The position numbers and the translations under genes were made by a program. Under the pieces are notes generated by a model. It had not been told where the DNA came from and made no database searches. It worked only from the letters and a program-made list of their open reading frames with translations. From NCBI GenBank assembly GCA_025934375.1, contig JAICYD010000012.1, forward strand, positions 22,826 to 86,825: DNA of 64,000 nt. The letters are read 5' to 3'. Of the stretch, positions 7,341 to 16,646 are shown one piece after another. Every line of letters starts with the position of its first letter. Position 1 is the first letter of the stretch. The DNA is from Streptosporangiaceae bacterium (GTDB taxonomy: Bacteria > Actinomycetota > Actinomycetes > Streptosporangiales > Streptosporangiaceae).

Positions 7341-9908
7341 ATGACAGATGCGCCGACTAGGCTTCCCGTGCCAGAAAAGCCCGCCCTCGACGGCCTTGAG
7401 GACCGCTGGGTACCGGTATGGGACTCCCTCGGCGTATACGCGTTCGACCGGACCAAGGCCCGCGAGCAGGTCTTCGCCATCGACACTCCGCCGCCCACGG
7501 TGAGCGGGTCACTGCACGTCGGGCACGTGTTCTCCTACACCCAGACCGATGCGGTAGCCCGCTACCAGCGAATGCGCGGCCGCGAGGTGTTCTACCCGAT
7601 GGGCTGGGACGATAACGGCCTGCCGACCGAGCGCCGGGTGCAGAACTACTACGGGGTCCGCTGCGACCCGGCGCTGCCCTACGATCCGGCGTTCACCCCT
7701 CCGGCGGAACCGGGCAAACAGCAGATCCCGGTTTCCCGGCGGAACTTCATCGAGCTATGCGAGCGGCTCACCGCCGACGATGAGCAGGCGTTCGAGGCGA
7801 TGTGGCGGCGGCTGGGCCTGTCGGTGGACTGGTCCATGACCTACCAGACGATCGACGCCCGGGCGCGCGCGACCTCGCAGCGGGCGTTCCTGCACAACCT
7901 GGCCCGCGGCGAGGCGTACCTGACCGAGGCGCCGACCCTGTGGGACGTGACGTTCCGCACCGCGGTCGCCCAGGCGGAGCTGGAGGACCGGGAGCGCCCC
8001 GGTGCCTACCATCAGCTGGTCTTCCACGGGCCCGCGGGACGCGACATCGAGATCGCCACGACCCGCCCCGAACTGCTGCCGGCCTGCGTCGCGCTGGTCG
8101 CGCACCCGGACGACGAGCGGTACCAGCCGCTGTTCGGGCGCACCGCCGTGACGCCGGTCTTCGGGGTGGAAGTGCCGATCGTCGCCCATCACCTGGCCGA
8201 CGCCGGGAAGGGCACCGGCATCGCCATGGTGTGCACGTTCGGCGATACCGCCGACGTCACCTGGTGGCGGGAGCTGCGGCTGGCCACCCGGCCGGTGATC
8301 GGCTGGGACGGCCGGTTCCTGCCCGACCCGCCGCCCGGAGTGGACAGCGAGGCCGCCCGGGCGGCGTACGCGCGGCTAGCGGGGGCAACCCCGGTCACCG
8401 CGCGGGAGCGGATCGTCGCGATGCTGCGCGTCGGGGGCGAGATGCTCGGCGAGCCGCGGCCGGTCACGCACCCCGTGAAGTTCTACGAGAAGGGTGACAA
8501 GCCGCTGGAGATCGTCACCACCCGCCAGTGGTACATCCGCAACGGCGGGCGCGATGAGGAGCTACGCGCGGTGCTGCTGGAGCGCGGCGCCCAGCTGGAG
8601 TGGGTGCCCCCGCACATGAAGGTGCGCTACGACAACTGGGTCAGCGGGCTCAACGGGGACTGGCTGATCAGCCGGCAGCGGTTCTTCGGCGTGGCGGTGC
8701 CCGTCTGGTACCGACTCGACGATGCCGGGAACATCGTGTACGACGACCCGCTGGTGCCATCCGACGATCAGCTCCCGGTCGATCCCAGCACCGACGGGCC
8801 GGCCGGGTACGCGCCCGGCCAGCGCGGGATGCCGGGCGGGTTCACCGGTGACCCGGACGTGTTTGACACGTGGGCGACGTCCTCGCTGAGCCCGTACATC
8901 GTCGGCGGCTGGCGCCACGACGATGACCTTTTCCGCCGCGTCTTCCCGATGGACATGCGGCCTCAGGCGCATGAGATCATCCGCACCTGGCTGTTCTCCA
9001 GCGTGCTGCGCGCCCACTACGAGCACGGCCAGCTGCCCTGGCGATCGGTCGCGATCGCCGGCTGGATCTTGGACCCGGACCGCAAGAAGATGTCCAAGTC
9101 CAAGGGCAACGTGGTCACGCCGGCCGACCTGCTGGCCGAGTACGGCTCGGACGCGGTCCGGTACTGGGCCGTCAGCGCGCGCCCGGGAACGGACACGGCG
9201 TTCGACACCGGCCAGATGAGGATAGGTCGCCGGCTCGCCATCAAGCTGCTGAACGCCAGCAAGTTCGTCCTCGGCATCGGGGAGCCCGAGCCGGGCGCTC
9301 GCGTGACGGAGGCCATCGACCAGGCGATGCTCGCTGAGCTGGGTGCCACGATCGCGGCCGCGACCGGCTGGTTCGACAAGTTCGACTACGCGCGGGCGCT
9401 GGAACGGACCGAGGCGTTCTTCTGGAACTTCTGCGACAACTACCTGGAGCTCGTCAAGGAGCGCGCCTACGGCCAGAACGCCCTGCCCGGCGATGCGCCC
9501 AGCGCGTCCGCCCGGGCGGCGCTGCGCATCGCGCTGGCCGCGATCGCGCGCCTGTTCGCGCCGCTGCTGCCGTTCGTGACCGAAGAGGTCTGGTCCTGGT
9601 GGCGTGACGGCTCGGTGCACCGCGCGCCCTGGCCCAGCGTCGCCGAGCTCGATGGCGTCATCGCCGACGCCGACCGCGAGGTGCTGGCGGTGGCGTCGGA
9701 GGTGATCGCCGCCGTCCGCAAGGCCAAGTCGGAGTCCAAGGTCTCGATGCGCACCGAAGTGGCCAGCCTCCAGGTCCGCGCTTCGCCCGACGCCCTCGCC
9801 CGGCTGACGCTGGCCGAGCCCGACCTGCGCGCCGCCGCCCGCGCCCGGGCGATCGACCACGTCCCCGCCGACACGAGCGACCTCCAGGTGACGGTCACCC
9901 TCTCCTAG
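7341..9908 (+). CDS. valS: Second valyl-tRNA synthetase, archaeal/alphaproteobacterial type
   Basis: An 855-residue class I synthetase whose text differs strongly from the upstream ValRS. The signature block is PPPTVSGSLHVGHVFSYTQ (HIGH at 59-62), followed by PMGWDDNGLPTERRVQNYYG. That wording is typical of the archaeal and Rickettsia-type ValRS lineage. The class I SRQRFFGVAVPVWY segment and KMSKS (583-587) are intact. Unlike its neighbour it has no C-terminal coiled-coil arm. All catalytic signatures look functional. It may be a backup enzyme or an inhibitor-resistant one (inference). A strong terminator follows. Confidence 0.9.
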   Translation: MTDAPTRLPVPEKPALDGLEDRWVPVWDSLGVYAFDRTKAREQVFAIDTPPPTVSGSLHVGHVFSYTQTDAVARYQRMRGREVFYPMGWDDNGLPTERRVQNYYGVRCDPALPYDPAFTPPAEPGKQQIPVSRRNFIELCERLTADDEQAFEAMWRRLGLSVDWSMTYQTIDARARATSQRAFLHNLARGEAYLTEAPTLWDVTFRTAVAQAELEDRERPGAYHQLVFHGPAGRDIEIATTRPELLPACVALVAHPDDERYQPLFGRTAVTPVFGVEVPIVAHHLADAGKGTGIAMVCTFGDTADVTWWRELRLATRPVIGWDGRFLPDPPPGVDSEAARAAYARLAGATPVTARERIVAMLRVGGEMLGEPRPVTHPVKFYEKGDKPLEIVTTRQWYIRNGGRDEELRAVLLERGAQLEWVPPHMKVRYDNWVSGLNGDWLISRQRFFGVAVPVWYRLDDAGNIVYDDPLVPSDDQLPVDPSTDGPAGYAPGQRGMPGGFTGDPDVFDTWATSSLSPYIVGGWRHDDDLFRRVFPMDMRPQAHEIIRTWLFSSVLRAHYEHGQLPWRSVAIAGWILDPDRKKMSKSKGNVVTPADLLAEYGSDAVRYWAVSARPGTDTAFDTGQMRIGRRLAIKLLNASKFVLGIGEPEPGARVTEAIDQAMLAELGATIAAATGWFDKFDYARALERTEAFFWNFCDNYLELVKERAYGQNALPGDAPSASARAALRIALAAIARLFAPLLPFVTEEVWSWWRDGSVHRAPWPSVAELDGVIADADREVLAVASEVIAAVRKAKSESKVSMRTEVASLQVRASPDALARLTLAEPDLRAAARARAIDHVPADTSDLQVTVTLS

Positions 9909-9934
9909 CCGGCAGCGTCCGCCCGAACGACACG

Positions 9935-9965
9935 ACAGGTGCCCCGCCACCGCGGCGGGGCACCT
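9935..9965 (+). terminator. Strong hairpin terminator after the valS pair
   Basis: A 13-base perfect stem CAGGTGCCCCGCC / GGCGGGGCACCTG encloses the loop ACCGC, 27 bases after the stop. There is only a short pyrimidine run after it. Confidence 0.75.
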
Positions 9966-10012
9966 GCTCGCCTTTCCAGGACCACAGCCCAAGAGCTCCG
10001 TAAGTAGTCCCG

Positions 10013-10305
10013 TTCCGGGGCGCGAGGGCCAACGACGCGAAGGCATTCCGGGACTGAATGGCCATTGACCTGCTCTATCCGTGTCGCAAGGGCCATCGAC
10101 CGCGAGGCGTTCCGGGGCGGAGGGGCCAGCGACACGGCAAGTACCAGGGCGGAAGGGCCAGCGACACGGGTGAACCGGCACCCACCCGGGGGCGGAAGGG
10201 CCAGCGACACGGGTGAACCGGCCCCCACCCGGGGGCGGAAGGGCCAGCGACACGGGTGAACCGGCCCCCACCCCGGGGCGGGAACGCCAGCGACACGGGA
10301 GAACC
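10013..10305 (+). repeat. Degenerate minisatellite upstream of folC
   Basis: The core CCAGCGACACGG recurs at 10126, 10159, 10201, 10244 and 10287 with periods 33, 42, 43 and 43. The full unit is GGGCGGAAGGG, the core, then GTGAACCGGC and CCCACCCGG. Older, more diverged units (GGGCCAACGACGCG, GGCCATTGACC, GGGCCATCGACC) extend the array back to about 10013. No gene fits here. Function unknown. Confidence 0.85.
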
Positions 10306-10357
10306 AGGCTGCGGACCGGACGCGAGAGCGCCCGGGGGGTGCGCATCGGGCTGGCAG

Positions 10358-10363
10358 TAGGCT
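10358..10363 (+). promoter_or_regulatory. Putative -10 box of a leaderless folC promoter
   Basis: TAGGCT lies seven bases before the GTG start of folC, with no Shine-Dalgarno sequence. It sits immediately after the minisatellite, so repeat-number changes would move whatever lies upstream of this promoter. Confidence 0.3.
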
Positions 10364-10370
10364 GAACAGC

Positions 10371-11843
10371 GTGGACATTGAGGAGCGGCTGCGCGAGGCG
10401 GAGCTCGAGATCGCGGATCGGCGGCCGGAGCACCAGATCTCGCCAACCCTGGACCGGATCGCGACGCTCACGTCAATGCTGGGCGACCCGCAGCGGGCAT
10501 ACCAGGTCATCCACGTCACTGGCACCAACGGCAAGACGTCGATGACCCGGATGATCGACTCGCTGCTGCGCGAGCGAGGGCTGCGCACCGGCCGGTTCAC
10601 CAGCCCGCACCTGGTCTCGATGCGCGAGCGGATCTGCGTTGACGGCGTGCCCCTGGACGCCGAGCGGTTCGTGGAGATCTACGAGGAACTGCTGCCGCTC
10701 ATCCAGCTGACCGATGACCGCCAGTCGGCGCCATTGTCGTTCTTCGAGGTGCTGACGGGGATGGCGTTCGCCGCGTTCGCGGACGCGCCCGTTGACGTCG
10801 CGGTGATCGAGGTCGGCATGGGCGGCCGGTGGGACGCGACCAACGTCGCCGACGGAGCCATCGCCGTGATCGGGCCGGTCGCGATGGACCACACGCAATG
10901 GCTGGGCGACACGATCGAGGCGATCGCGAGCGAGAAGGCCGGCATCATCAAGCCGGGCGCGGTGGCCATCCTCGCGCAGCAGCCGCAGGTAGCGGCGGCC
11001 GAGGTCGTGCTGGAGCACGCCGCCGCGGTCGGGGCCACCGTGGCCCGCGAGGGTATTGAGTTCGGCGTGCTGGGCCGGGAGATGGCGGTTGGCGGGCAGT
11101 CGCTGACGCTGCGCGGCCTGCGCGGTACCTACGACGAGGTGTACCTGCCGTTGTTCGGCGCCTACCAGGCGGGCAATGCGGCCTGCGCGCTCGCGGCCGT
11201 CGAGGCGTTCGCCGGAGTCGCTCAGGTCATCGCCACTGACAGCGGCTCGCTGGAGCTCGGGCCGGGCCTCAACTCGGCCGGGCTGGACACCGACCTGGTG
11301 CGCGACGGCTTCGGCAAGGCGAGCTCGCCAGGACGGCTGGAGATCCTGCGGCGCAGCCCCACGGTCATCGCCGACTCCTCGCACAACCCGGCCGGGATGG
11401 CGGCGACCATCGAGGCGCTGCACGAGTCGTTCCGGTTCACCCGCCTGATCGGGGTCCTCGCGGTCGCCGCCGACAAGGACGTGACCGGCGTCCTCGAAGA
11501 CCTGGAGCCGGTGCTGTCGCACATCGTGGTGTCAGGCAACAGCTCGCCTCGGTCGATGCTCGCCGCCCAGCTGGGCGAGCTGGCGATCGAGGTTTTCGGC
11601 GAGGATCGCGTGATCGTGCGGGACCGGCTCGACGACGCGATCGAAGCGGCGGTCGGGCTCGCCGACGAGTCGGCCGGCCCGGACGACATCCCGGGCGGCA
11701 ACGCCGTCTTGGTCACCGGTTCGGTCGTGACCGCCGGGGACGCGCGGGCGCTGCTGGCACCCGGGCGCGCGGCCGATGGCGACGTGCCGCCCCCGCCAGG
11801 GACCCCGTCCCGCCACTCATTCACGGTAGGAGACTTGTCATGA
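10371..11843 (+). CDS. folC: Folylpolyglutamate synthase / dihydrofolate synthase
   Basis: A Mur-ligase-family ATPase of 490 residues that adds glutamate to (dihydro)folate, keeping folates in the cell. The P-loop GTNGKT is at 51-56 within VIHVTGTNGKTS, followed by GRFTSPHLVSMRERI. The middle domain has IEVGMGGRWDATN. The C-terminal ligase domain begins after ILRRSPTVIADSSHNPAG. The length is at the upper end for the family owing to a hydrophilic tail. It is followed 28 bases later by a DUF4233 gene, a standard actinobacterial neighbour. Confidence 0.94.
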   Translation: MDIEERLREAELEIADRRPEHQISPTLDRIATLTSMLGDPQRAYQVIHVTGTNGKTSMTRMIDSLLRERGLRTGRFTSPHLVSMRERICVDGVPLDAERFVEIYEELLPLIQLTDDRQSAPLSFFEVLTGMAFAAFADAPVDVAVIEVGMGGRWDATNVADGAIAVIGPVAMDHTQWLGDTIEAIASEKAGIIKPGAVAILAQQPQVAAAEVVLEHAAAVGATVAREGIEFGVLGREMAVGGQSLTLRGLRGTYDEVYLPLFGAYQAGNAACALAAVEAFAGVAQVIATDSGSLELGPGLNSAGLDTDLVRDGFGKASSPGRLEILRRSPTVIADSSHNPAGMAATIEALHESFRFTRLIGVLAVAADKDVTGVLEDLEPVLSHIVVSGNSSPRSMLAAQLGELAIEVFGEDRVIVRDRLDDAIEAAVGLADESAGPDDIPGGNAVLVTGSVVTAGDARALLAPGRAADGDVPPPPGTPSRHSFTVGDLS

Positions 11844-11871
11844 GCCGGCCGGTTGTCGTCGGAGGTACCTC

Positions 11872-12237
11872 ATGAAGCGGCTGTGCGGGACAGTGCTGGG
11901 CATGGAGGCCGTCCTCGTGGCGCTCTGCATCGTCCCCGCGATGGTCCTCCAGCACGTGAGCGGGGCAGTCGCGGGCGGCATCGGCGGCGCCATCGCCATC
12001 GCGGCGATCGTGCTCGCCGGGTTCGTCGGCAAGCGCAAATGGGCCCTGATCGCCGGCAGCATCCTGCAGTTCCTCGTGATCGCGGCCGGCGTGGTGCTCC
12101 CCGCCATGTACGTGCTCGGCGTCATCTTCACCGCCCTGTGGTTCGGCGGCATCAAGCTCGCCCGCAAGTGGGAAGCCACCGAGGCCGCCCGGGCCAAGGA
12201 AGCCGCCCAGGTCCCGCAGTCCGCCCCCTCCGCATAG
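11872..12237 (+). CDS. DUF4233 membrane protein
   Basis: A 121-residue protein with about four transmembrane helices (about 5-30, 36-56, 62-80, 84-100) and a short charged C-terminus. The sequence from MKRLCGTVLGMEAVLVAL through ALWFGGIKLARKWE has the pattern of DUF4233, a family found almost only between folC and ndk in actinobacteria. GGAGGTACCTC directly precedes the ATG. Function is unknown. Cotranscription with folC is likely because the genes are 28 bases apart. Confidence 0.85.
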   Translation: MKRLCGTVLGMEAVLVALCIVPAMVLQHVSGAVAGGIGGAIAIAAIVLAGFVGKRKWALIAGSILQFLVIAAGVVLPAMYVLGVIFTALWFGGIKLARKWEATEAARAKEAAQVPQSAPSA

Positions 12238-12492
12238 CGCGGCCCGAGTCGGTCGCGAAACCGGCAAATGGCGCAAATGTCTTACCCTGGCTGCTCCGCG
12301 GGACACAGATCAGTCAACTAGGGCATGTGATGACCGGCGGTGTTCGGCTACCCGGTAGGCTTCCAGCAGGTGGCTCAGCCCCCGCGCGGCTAGCCAGGTC
12401 GACCATCGCCGGAGCCCGGCGCGCCTGCCAACGCATCGCGCCCCGGCCAACCCTGGTCACAAATGCGTCAATAACTTTGCAAGGGAGCATCA

Positions 12493-12903
12493 GTGCCTCA
12501 GCGCACCCTCATTTTGGTCAAGCCGGATGGTGTTCGCCGGAACCTCATCGGGGAGGTCATATCCCGAATTGAGCGAAAGGGCCTGAAGATCGTCGCGCTG
12601 GAACTTCGCACAATCGAGATCGACACCGCGCAGGCCCACTACGCTGAGCACGCCGAGCGGCCGTTCTTCGGCGAGCTGGTCGAGTTCATCACCGGGGGGC
12701 CGCTGGTGGCCATCGTGGCTGAGGGGCCGAACGCGATCGCCGCGTTCCGGCAGCTAGCTGGCAAGACCAACCCCGTTGACGCTGAGGCCGGCTCCATCCG
12801 GGGTTCCTTCGCCCTGGAGGTCGGGCAGAACATCGTGCACGGCTCGGACTCCCCGGAGTCCGCCGAGCGCGAGATCAAGATCTTCTTCCCCGAACTCGTT
12901 TAA
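12493..12903 (+). CDS. ndk: Nucleoside diphosphate kinase
   Basis: A 136-residue enzyme that transfers the gamma phosphate of ATP to NDPs through a phosphohistidine. The catalytic His116 is in NIVHGSDS, and the family opening [18 protein letters not shown] is intact. The GTG start follows AAGGGAG by seven bases. The 255 bases before it hold no gene. The folC-DUF4233-ndk-mreB order is conserved in actinomycetes. Confidence 0.96.
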   Translation: MPQRTLILVKPDGVRRNLIGEVISRIERKGLKIVALELRTIEIDTAQAHYAEHAERPFFGELVEFITGGPLVAIVAEGPNAIAAFRQLAGKTNPVDAEAGSIRGSFALEVGQNIVHGSDSPESAEREIKIFFPELV

Positions 12904-13059
12904 CGGTCCGCGCGCTGGCCCAAGTAAGAGAGTACGAGGGCCATCCGCCCAAACCCACCGACGGGGGTCGGCGGAGCACAAGCGAGCGGAACAAAGCCCG
13001 CGTGAACAATTCGTGAAGAATCTCCCTGGCGTTTTCGGACCGGAAGGTGCTCGTTCCTG

Positions 13060-14091
<1,032 letters not shown>

Positions 14092-14154
14092 GCACGCAAG
14101 CAACACAAAATACCGCTTGGGGGAGCGGGGCCGTGGGAGAGACGGAGCTAGCTC

Positions 14155-15009
14155 GTGCATGAAAACCGGCGGACACGCCTTGCTCTCGCCGTGCTGCTGG
14201 TCGCGGCTATCGCACTGATCACGCTCAGTTATCGCAGCGGCGGCACCTCCGGCGCCAACGGCGCTGGCAACTCGCTGTTCGGCCCGGTCGAGAACGCCGC
14301 GGGGTACGTCACCCGCCCCATCGAGGGGTTCTTCCACGCGATCGGCCACGACGACGCCACCGAGATCGCGAACCTGCAAACGCAAAACGACCAGCTCCGC
14401 GCCCAGCTCAGCAGGCTCCAGCTCTCGCAGTCCGACGCGCGGCAGCTCAACAAGCTGCTTCAGCTGGACGCGCGCGGCGGCTACAAGATCGTCGCCGCCA
14501 GCGTGATCGCGGCCGGCGGCAGCTACTCCGACACCGTCACCATCGACGCCGGGTCCAAGGACGGGATACAGGCCGACGAAACCGTCCTCAACGGCAATGG
14601 CCTGGTCGGCACCGTCACCAGCGTCGGCCCCACCACGTCGACCGTCCTGCTCGCCTCCGACGCGTCGGCGACGGTCGGCGTCAGGCTGGCCGGCACCAAC
14701 ACCATAGGCGCGATCACCGGGGCCGGAACCACGATGGCGGGCAGCGACACGCTCCGCCTGCGGCTCTTCAGTGCCAGCGCCACCCTCCAGCCCGGCGACG
14801 CCCTGGTCACCTTCGGGTCCGTGGGCGGCCGCCCCTACGTCGCCGGGGTCCCCGTCGGCACCGTCACCTCCATCACCAGCCAGCCCGGATCGCTCACGCA
14901 GACCGCCCTGGTCACCCCGTTCGCGGACTTCTCCGGCCTCGGCGTGGTGGGCGTGGTCATCGCGGTGCCGCGCGCCGACCCGCGCGACTCGGTGCTGGGC
15001 GGGCACTGA
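14155..15009 (+). CDS. mreC: Rod shape-determining protein MreC
   Basis: A 284-residue bitopic membrane protein. It has a short cytoplasmic start, one transmembrane helix at about 7-25 (ALAVLLVAAIALITL), a coiled coil at about 60-100 (IANLQTQNDQLRAQLSRLQ) and the beta-rich extracytoplasmic MreC domain. MreC bridges MreB filaments and the PBP2-RodA synthase. The GTG at 14155 follows GGGAGAGACGGAG. It is separated from mreD by two bases, so translation is probably coupled. Confidence 0.93.
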   Translation: MHENRRTRLALAVLLVAAIALITLSYRSGGTSGANGAGNSLFGPVENAAGYVTRPIEGFFHAIGHDDATEIANLQTQNDQLRAQLSRLQLSQSDARQLNKLLQLDARGGYKIVAASVIAAGGSYSDTVTIDAGSKDGIQADETVLNGNGLVGTVTSVGPTTSTVLLASDASATVGVRLAGTNTIGAITGAGTTMAGSDTLRLRLFSASATLQPGDALVTFGSVGGRPYVAGVPVGTVTSITSQPGSLTQTALVTPFADFSGLGVVGVVIAVPRADPRDSVLGGH

Positions 15010-15011
15010 CG

Positions 15012-16646
15012 ATGCGGATACTGCGCCGCGCGCTCGTCCCCCCTGCGTTCCTGATTCTCGCCGTCCTCGCGCAGGTCACGCTCGTCAACCGGCTGCCCCT
15101 GCCCGGCGACGCCGCCCCCGACCTGGTGCTCCTCGTGGTGGCCGCGCTCGCGGTGACCGGCGGCCCGGTGCCGGGCATGCTGGCCGGGTTCGTCGGCGGC
15201 CTCGCGCTGGACCTCGCGCCCCCGGTCAGCAACCTCGCGGGCGAGACCGCCTTCGTGTTCTGCGCCGCCGGATACGCCTGCGGCGCGCTCGCCCTGCAAC
15301 TGTCTCGCGTCGGGCCCGAGGGAAAGCGCGGCACCCCGGACACCCGCGATCCCGGCCTCCCGGTCCTCGCGTCCCTGCCGGTCATGGTGGCCGGCGTCGG
15401 CCTCGCCGAGGCGCTGCGGGGCGGCCTGGGCCTGATGCTCAGCGACCCGCGGATGACCGGCCCCGCGATCGCCCACGTGCTGCCGTCCGCGGTCATTTAC
15501 GACGTCCTGTTCAGCCCGCTCGTCTTGTGGCTGGTCGGTGCGGCCCTGGGCGCGGCCGAGCCGGCCAGCGCCGTGCTCGGCGCCAGCGAGCCCCGGCAGG
15601 CCCCGCCTGGCCGCGCCGTCGTCCGCGCGGCCGGCGCGGGCGGCGCGATCCTGGCCGGCCGGGCCACGGCGGTGCCGCGCCTGTCCTTCGCCGACACCCG
15701 CCCGGCCCCGCTGCGCGCCCCCGTCCCGGCGTCCCCCAAGCTAAGGCTCGCAGCCCAGTCCAGCCCGTCCCTATCCCCAACGGATCGCCGCGTACCCGCT
15801 AGCTCTCACCTTCCACGGGGCGCCGGGTGGTTGCAGGGGAGTGGCGGCGGCTGGCGGAATGCCAGCCCCGGGCCGGTGAGCCGGCCAGTCCGGGTAGCCT
15901 TCGGCTCGCCAAGCCGTGACGGCTCCGTCGGGGGCAGTGTCCTCGGAAACAGGGTCCTCGGAAACAGGGTCCTCGGAAACAGGGTCCTCGGAAACAGGGT
16001 CCTGGGCAACGGGCTGCTGGACGGAGTGGGCGGGGGGTTCAGCGGCAGTGTCTTCAGGGGCAGCGGCTTCAGCGGTGCGCTCGGCCCCTCCCTGTTCGCG
16101 GGTCCCGGCAGCCGCAAGCCGCGCCGCGACTGGCTGCGCGCAGGCGGAAGGAGTTCCGTCGGCCCGCTCACCTCAGGCGGGGCCGGCGTCCGGCTGCTGA
16201 CGAGGCGGCCCCACGGCGTTTTGCGCGCCCCCGGCAAGGGCTGGCTTCAGCCGGATAAGCAACCCAGGCGGAATAGCCCGGGCCTCGCGTCCGCCTCTCC
16301 CCGCGAGGGGTGGATACGGGCCCGCCGGGCAGGCGCCCCCGCTCGCTGGGGGAAATCTGCCTCGTGGTCTTCCGGAAGCCCGGGGCACCGCTCATCCCCG
16401 GGCAAGGGCTGGATCCGCCCCGCCAAGCCGGTTGCCCCCGCGCGGCGCAAGTCGCCGGGGCGCGGGTGGCTGGAGCGCAAGCCGGCCCGCATCATGTGGC
16501 AGCCCAAGACGCCGGGGCGGGGCTGGCTAGGACGCGGGTCAGCGCTGCGCCGCGGGTCCGGGCGGTGGCGCTCCGGCTCGCGGGTCCACGGCACGGGGGC
16601 CAAGCCCTTCGGGTCGAGCAGGACGCGGATAGGAGGACGCCGATGA
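15012..16646 (+). CDS. mreD: MreD with a long repeat-rich C-terminal extension
   Basis: Residues 1 to about 180 form a normal MreD membrane domain with about five helices and the conserved FVGGLALDLAPP. MreD is normally 160-230 residues; this frame runs to 544. The extra part is low in complexity and rich in Gly, Arg, Ser, Pro and Trp. It contains VLGNR four times in a row (residues 310-329) and at least five short motifs of the type PG(K/R)GW(L/I) between about 395 and 520 (for example PGKGWLQP, PGKGWIRP, PGRGWLER). The stop overlaps the mrdA start as ATGA, which shows the frame is translated to its end. The extension carries net positive charge and is predicted cytoplasmic or disordered (inference). 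Confidence 0.88.
   Translation: MRILRRALVPPAFLILAVLAQVTLVNRLPLPGDAAPDLVLLVVAALAVTGGPVPGMLAGFVGGLALDLAPPVSNLAGETAFVFCAAGYACGALALQLSRVGPEGKRGTPDTRDPGLPVLASLPVMVAGVGLAEALRGGLGLMLSDPRMTGPAIAHVLPSAVIYDVLFSPLVLWLVGAALGAAEPASAVLGASEPRQAPPGRAVVRAAGAGGAILAGRATAVPRLSFADTRPAPLRAPVPASPKLRLAAQSSPSLSPTDRRVPASSHLPRGAGWLQGSGGGWRNASPGPVSRPVRVAFGSPSRDGSVGGSVLGNRVLGNRVLGNRVLGNRVLGNGLLDGVGGGFSGSVFRGSGFSGALGPSLFAGPGSRKPRRDWLRAGGRSSVGPLTSGGAGVRLLTRRPHGVLRAPGKGWLQPDKQPRRNSPGLASASPREGWIRARRAGAPARWGKSASWSSGSPGHRSSPGKGWIRPAKPVAPARRKSPGRGWLERKPARIMWQPKTPGRGWLGRGSALRRGSGRWRSGSRVHGTGAKPFGSSRTRIGGRR
15939..16013 (+). repeat. 15-bp tandem repeat inside mreD
   Basis: Four perfect copies of GTCCTCGGAAACAGG (15939-15998) and a fifth diverged copy (15999-16013). 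The period is a multiple of three, so the array encodes VLGNR four times and then VLGNG. Perfect identity indicates recent expansion. Confidence 0.95.

Noticed and set aside
10126..10300. CRISPR array or coding repeat
   Set aside because: Units are repeated over their whole length with no unique spacers, and no frame has protein character.
8562..10433. 623-codon frame antisense to the second valS and into the minisatellite
   Set aside because: Shadow frame; its Pro/Arg repeat text comes from the 42-43 bp DNA repeats.
16310..16642. N-terminal extension of mrdA inside the mreD tail
   Set aside because: ATG at 16643 has a Shine-Dalgarno sequence and gives the normal PBP2 start; the upstream part is another frame of the MreD extension.
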